Below are positions 62,384 through 64,000 of a DNA stretch of 64,000 nucleotides, one piece after another. Numbering within the stretch: position 1 is the first letter of the stretch; each line of letters opens with the position of its first letter. The DNA is taken from assembly GCA_014860565.1 (NCBI GenBank), contig JACZJN010000057.1:22474-86473 (forward strand), read 5' to 3'. This DNA is from Bacteroidota bacterium. GTDB taxonomy: Bacteria > Bacteroidota > Ignavibacteria > SZUA-365. The notes under the pieces were generated by a model, which had not been told where the DNA came from, made no database searches, and saw only the letters and a list, made by a program, of their open reading frames with translations. The translations under genes were made by a program, and so were the position numbers.

Positions 62384-64000
62384 TTATCGTACACTCATGA
62401 TCTTCTGTATCACCGTGGTTCCGCTCTTCAGCTGAAGCAGGTATGACCCCGAAGGGAGTCCGCTGCGATCAAACGTGACTGAATGCGCTCCGCCTCGGTA
62501 AAGTCCCTCGGCCACCGTTGCCACGAGACGTCCAAGCATATCGTACACCCGGAGTGTCAGACTCCCAGCCTCCGGGAGTGAAAATCTGATTACCGTCGAT
62601 GTTGAAAATGGATTCGGCGCGTTTTGAGACAGCGTGCAGGCGGTCGGATGCGCGAGGTTCGCCTTCGGTATGCCTTCGCACTGCGTTGTGACGAGATTTC
62701 CACCAGCATTGTAAAGCTTGCCGGAGGCCTGTACACCTGTGACGGTGAAACACCAGTCGCCGATCGGGTTGCGGATCCAGCTGCTCTCGAGCGTTACGGT
62801 ACCGTTCGATCCGGTTGTGCCGGTAACCGTACCGGTGGTAGCGTCCTCGTAGGTGGCAGTAACGACCGCCCCCGCAACAGGCTGGTCGCTATTGTCGAGG
62901 ATAAGGACAACGTCTTCCGCGTGAATTTTATTTCCCCCTTCCGTGACACGAGTTACTGTCTGTGCGCCGACATAAACGTAGGGAGCCGTGCCGGTGACCG
63001 TGATTGTCACGACATCCGTCGCGGTTGCGGAATAGTTATCGAAAACCGTGAGCTCTGCCACGTATGTTCCAGGGTACTGATAGACATGCTGTGGATTTGC
63101 GCTCGTGGATGTCGCGTTGTCTCCGAAATCCCAGAGCCAGCCGGTGATTGTCCCGTCGGGATCGTATGAACCGACGGAGCTGAACTGCACGGTTAACGGG
63201 GCATCGCCTGTTTGCGGAGTTGCACTTGCAGACGCCACTGGTGACTGATTGTTTACCGTATTGTACACCCACCACTCATTGCCGAAATTCGGGTGATATG
63301 CTACGAATAACAGACGTGATCCCAATATGCTGAGACCCTTGGGAGATGACCCTTCGCCCGTATTTGGATTCACATCCGCAATCTTGATGGTTCCTGCTGC
63401 AGTGCCATCGCTTTCCCACAACTCATAGCCGTCACCATCATCAGCAGGGAAGTAGATCTTGCCATCGAGAACGGTAAACATGCGCCAGTCATCTTTATCT
63501 GCATAATACATATCCCCGATTTTCGTGTAGTTAGGATTAGAGCCGGCGCTGCCGGAGAGGATGTCTTTGACCTGCACGGTACCGGCTTCTGTTCCATTCG
63601 ATTTCCAAAGCTCACGGCCTCCATCTGCTGTCCAGGCAGAGAAATACAGCGTCTGATCCACGGGAGTGAGCCAGATGGGTTCGGAAGAACCCGAACCAGA
63701 GACAATGTCTTTCACAAGGGTTGCGGGACCACTGGGAAGCGGATATTTCCAGAGCTCCATGCCGTGTGTACCGTCATCGGCGATAAAGTAGAGCGTGTTA
63801 CTCATCTCTGTCATGAAGTATGGACAGGCAGATCCTGCGCCGGGGTTGATGTCGGTCAGCCGCTGCGTACCGCTTGCCGTCCCGTCGCTTCGCCACAGCT
63901 CCATCCCGTATGTACCGTCCGACTTGCTGAAGTACCACAATCCGTTGATGACGATGGGGTAATCCTTGGTCTCCAGAATATTGCGATTCAGGCCTGTTGT
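62384..64000 (-). CDS. Surface protein with ELWxSDGT repeats, PKD domain and T9SS sorting domain (5' part outside window)
   Basis: The visible 538 codons are open to the right edge, so the start lies outside. Four or more repeats of the 'MELWRSDGT' type occur, each about 50 residues apart, forming a probable propeller. A PKD domain ('SVGSYDPDGTITGWLWDFGD') follows, then an Ig-like/Big domain ('VVTATYEDATTGTVTG') and a T9SS type A tail ('NPFSTSTVIRFSLPEAGSL', 'VYDMLGRLVATV', 'LPSGSYLLQL'). It is probably a surface-attached adhesion or binding protein. No enzyme motif is seen. Confidence 0.9.
   Translation of the reverse strand, partial: TTGLNRNILETKDYPIVINGLWYFSKSDGTYGMELWRSDGTASGTQRLTDINPGAGSACPYFMTEMSNTLYFIADDGTHGMELWKYPLPSGPATLVKDIVSGSGSSEPIWLTPVDQTLYFSAWTADGGRELWKSNGTEAGTVQVKDILSGSAGSNPNYTKIGDMYYADKDDWRMFTVLDGKIYFPADDGDGYELWESDGTAAGTIKIADVNPNTGEGSSPKGLSILGSRLLFVAYHPNFGNEWWVYNTVNNQSPVASASATPQTGDAPLTVQFSSVGSYDPDGTITGWLWDFGDNATSTSANPQHVYQYPGTYVAELTVFDNYSATATDVVTITVTGTAPYVYVGAQTVTRVTEGGNKIHAEDVVLILDNSDQPVAGAVVTATYEDATTGTVTGTTGSNGTVTLESSWIRNPIGDWCFTVTGVQASGKLYNAGGNLVTTQCEGIPKANLAHPTACTLSQNAPNPFSTSTVIRFSLPEAGSLTLRVYDMLGRLVATVAEGLYRGGAHSVTFDRSGLPSGSYLLQLKSGTTVIQKIMSVR

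Noticed and set aside
62258..62446. Small plus-strand gene after the TPR kinase region
   Set aside because: It overlaps the hairpin and the end of the T9SS gene and has no recognisable feature or ribosome site.

Overview
The window reads as chromosomal DNA of a moderately GC-rich, free-living Gram-negative bacterium of the Bacteroidota/Chlorobiota/Ignavibacteriota (FCB) group. The evidence is: three secreted proteins with a C-terminal type IX secretion (T9SS) sorting tail (2992-4968, 56037-58190, 62384-64000); several upstream regions that fit the Bacteroidota promoter form (TTTG, 19-20 nt, TAnnTTTG-like) better than -35/-10; an 11-gene complex I without the NADH module; and many starts without a Shine-Dalgarno. 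I cannot place it to genus. I saw no tRNA, rRNA, transposase or phage gene.

Layout. 0-5 kb: a two-component pair (membrane histidine kinase and OmpR-type regulator, partial) and a T9SS-exported 5'-nucleotidase. 5-11.5 kb: an O-methyltransferase, convergent lysine-ketoglutarate reductase and saccharopine dehydrogenase genes (lysine breakdown), a PfkB sugar kinase, an orphan PII protein and a DUF4389 membrane protein. 11.5-24.4 kb: the nuo operon ABCDHIJK-[OmpA/TSP3]-LMN, with an outer-membrane OmpA-type protein translationally coupled inside it. 24.4-28.5 kb: a respiratory cluster of a tetraheme cytochrome, a beta-barrel porin, an 11-heme cytochrome and a 7-heme lipoprotein, which resembles a porin-cytochrome conduit for electron transfer across the outer membrane. 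28.5-33.2 kb: palindromic repeats, malic enzyme with a phosphotransacetylase-like domain, a heptosyltransferase-like GT9 protein and ThyX.

33.3-48.1 kb is one seven-gene minus-strand operon for glycan use: GH92 alpha-mannosidase with a roughly 300-residue insert, CBM9-like protein, GH20 beta-hexosaminidase, sugar MFS transporter, ROK kinase, transglutaminase-like protein and a Tat-exported clan GH-A hydrolase. It has no SusC/SusD pair. The genes suggest cutting of mannose/GlcNAc-rich N-glycan-like material, then import and phosphorylation of the released sugar. Upstream lies a 361-bp, 20-copy array of 18-bp repeats made of two inverted sub-families, shared with the divergent ettA gene. Three more short tandem repeats lie in the same 7-kb stretch: in the GH20 signal peptide, just before the thioredoxin-like gene and just after it.

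51-55.7 kb: an archaeal-type GatD/GatE tRNA-dependent amidotransferase operon and a pirin. 56-64 kb: two T9SS cargo genes flank a TPR-containing NarX-type kinase and NarL-type regulator pair.
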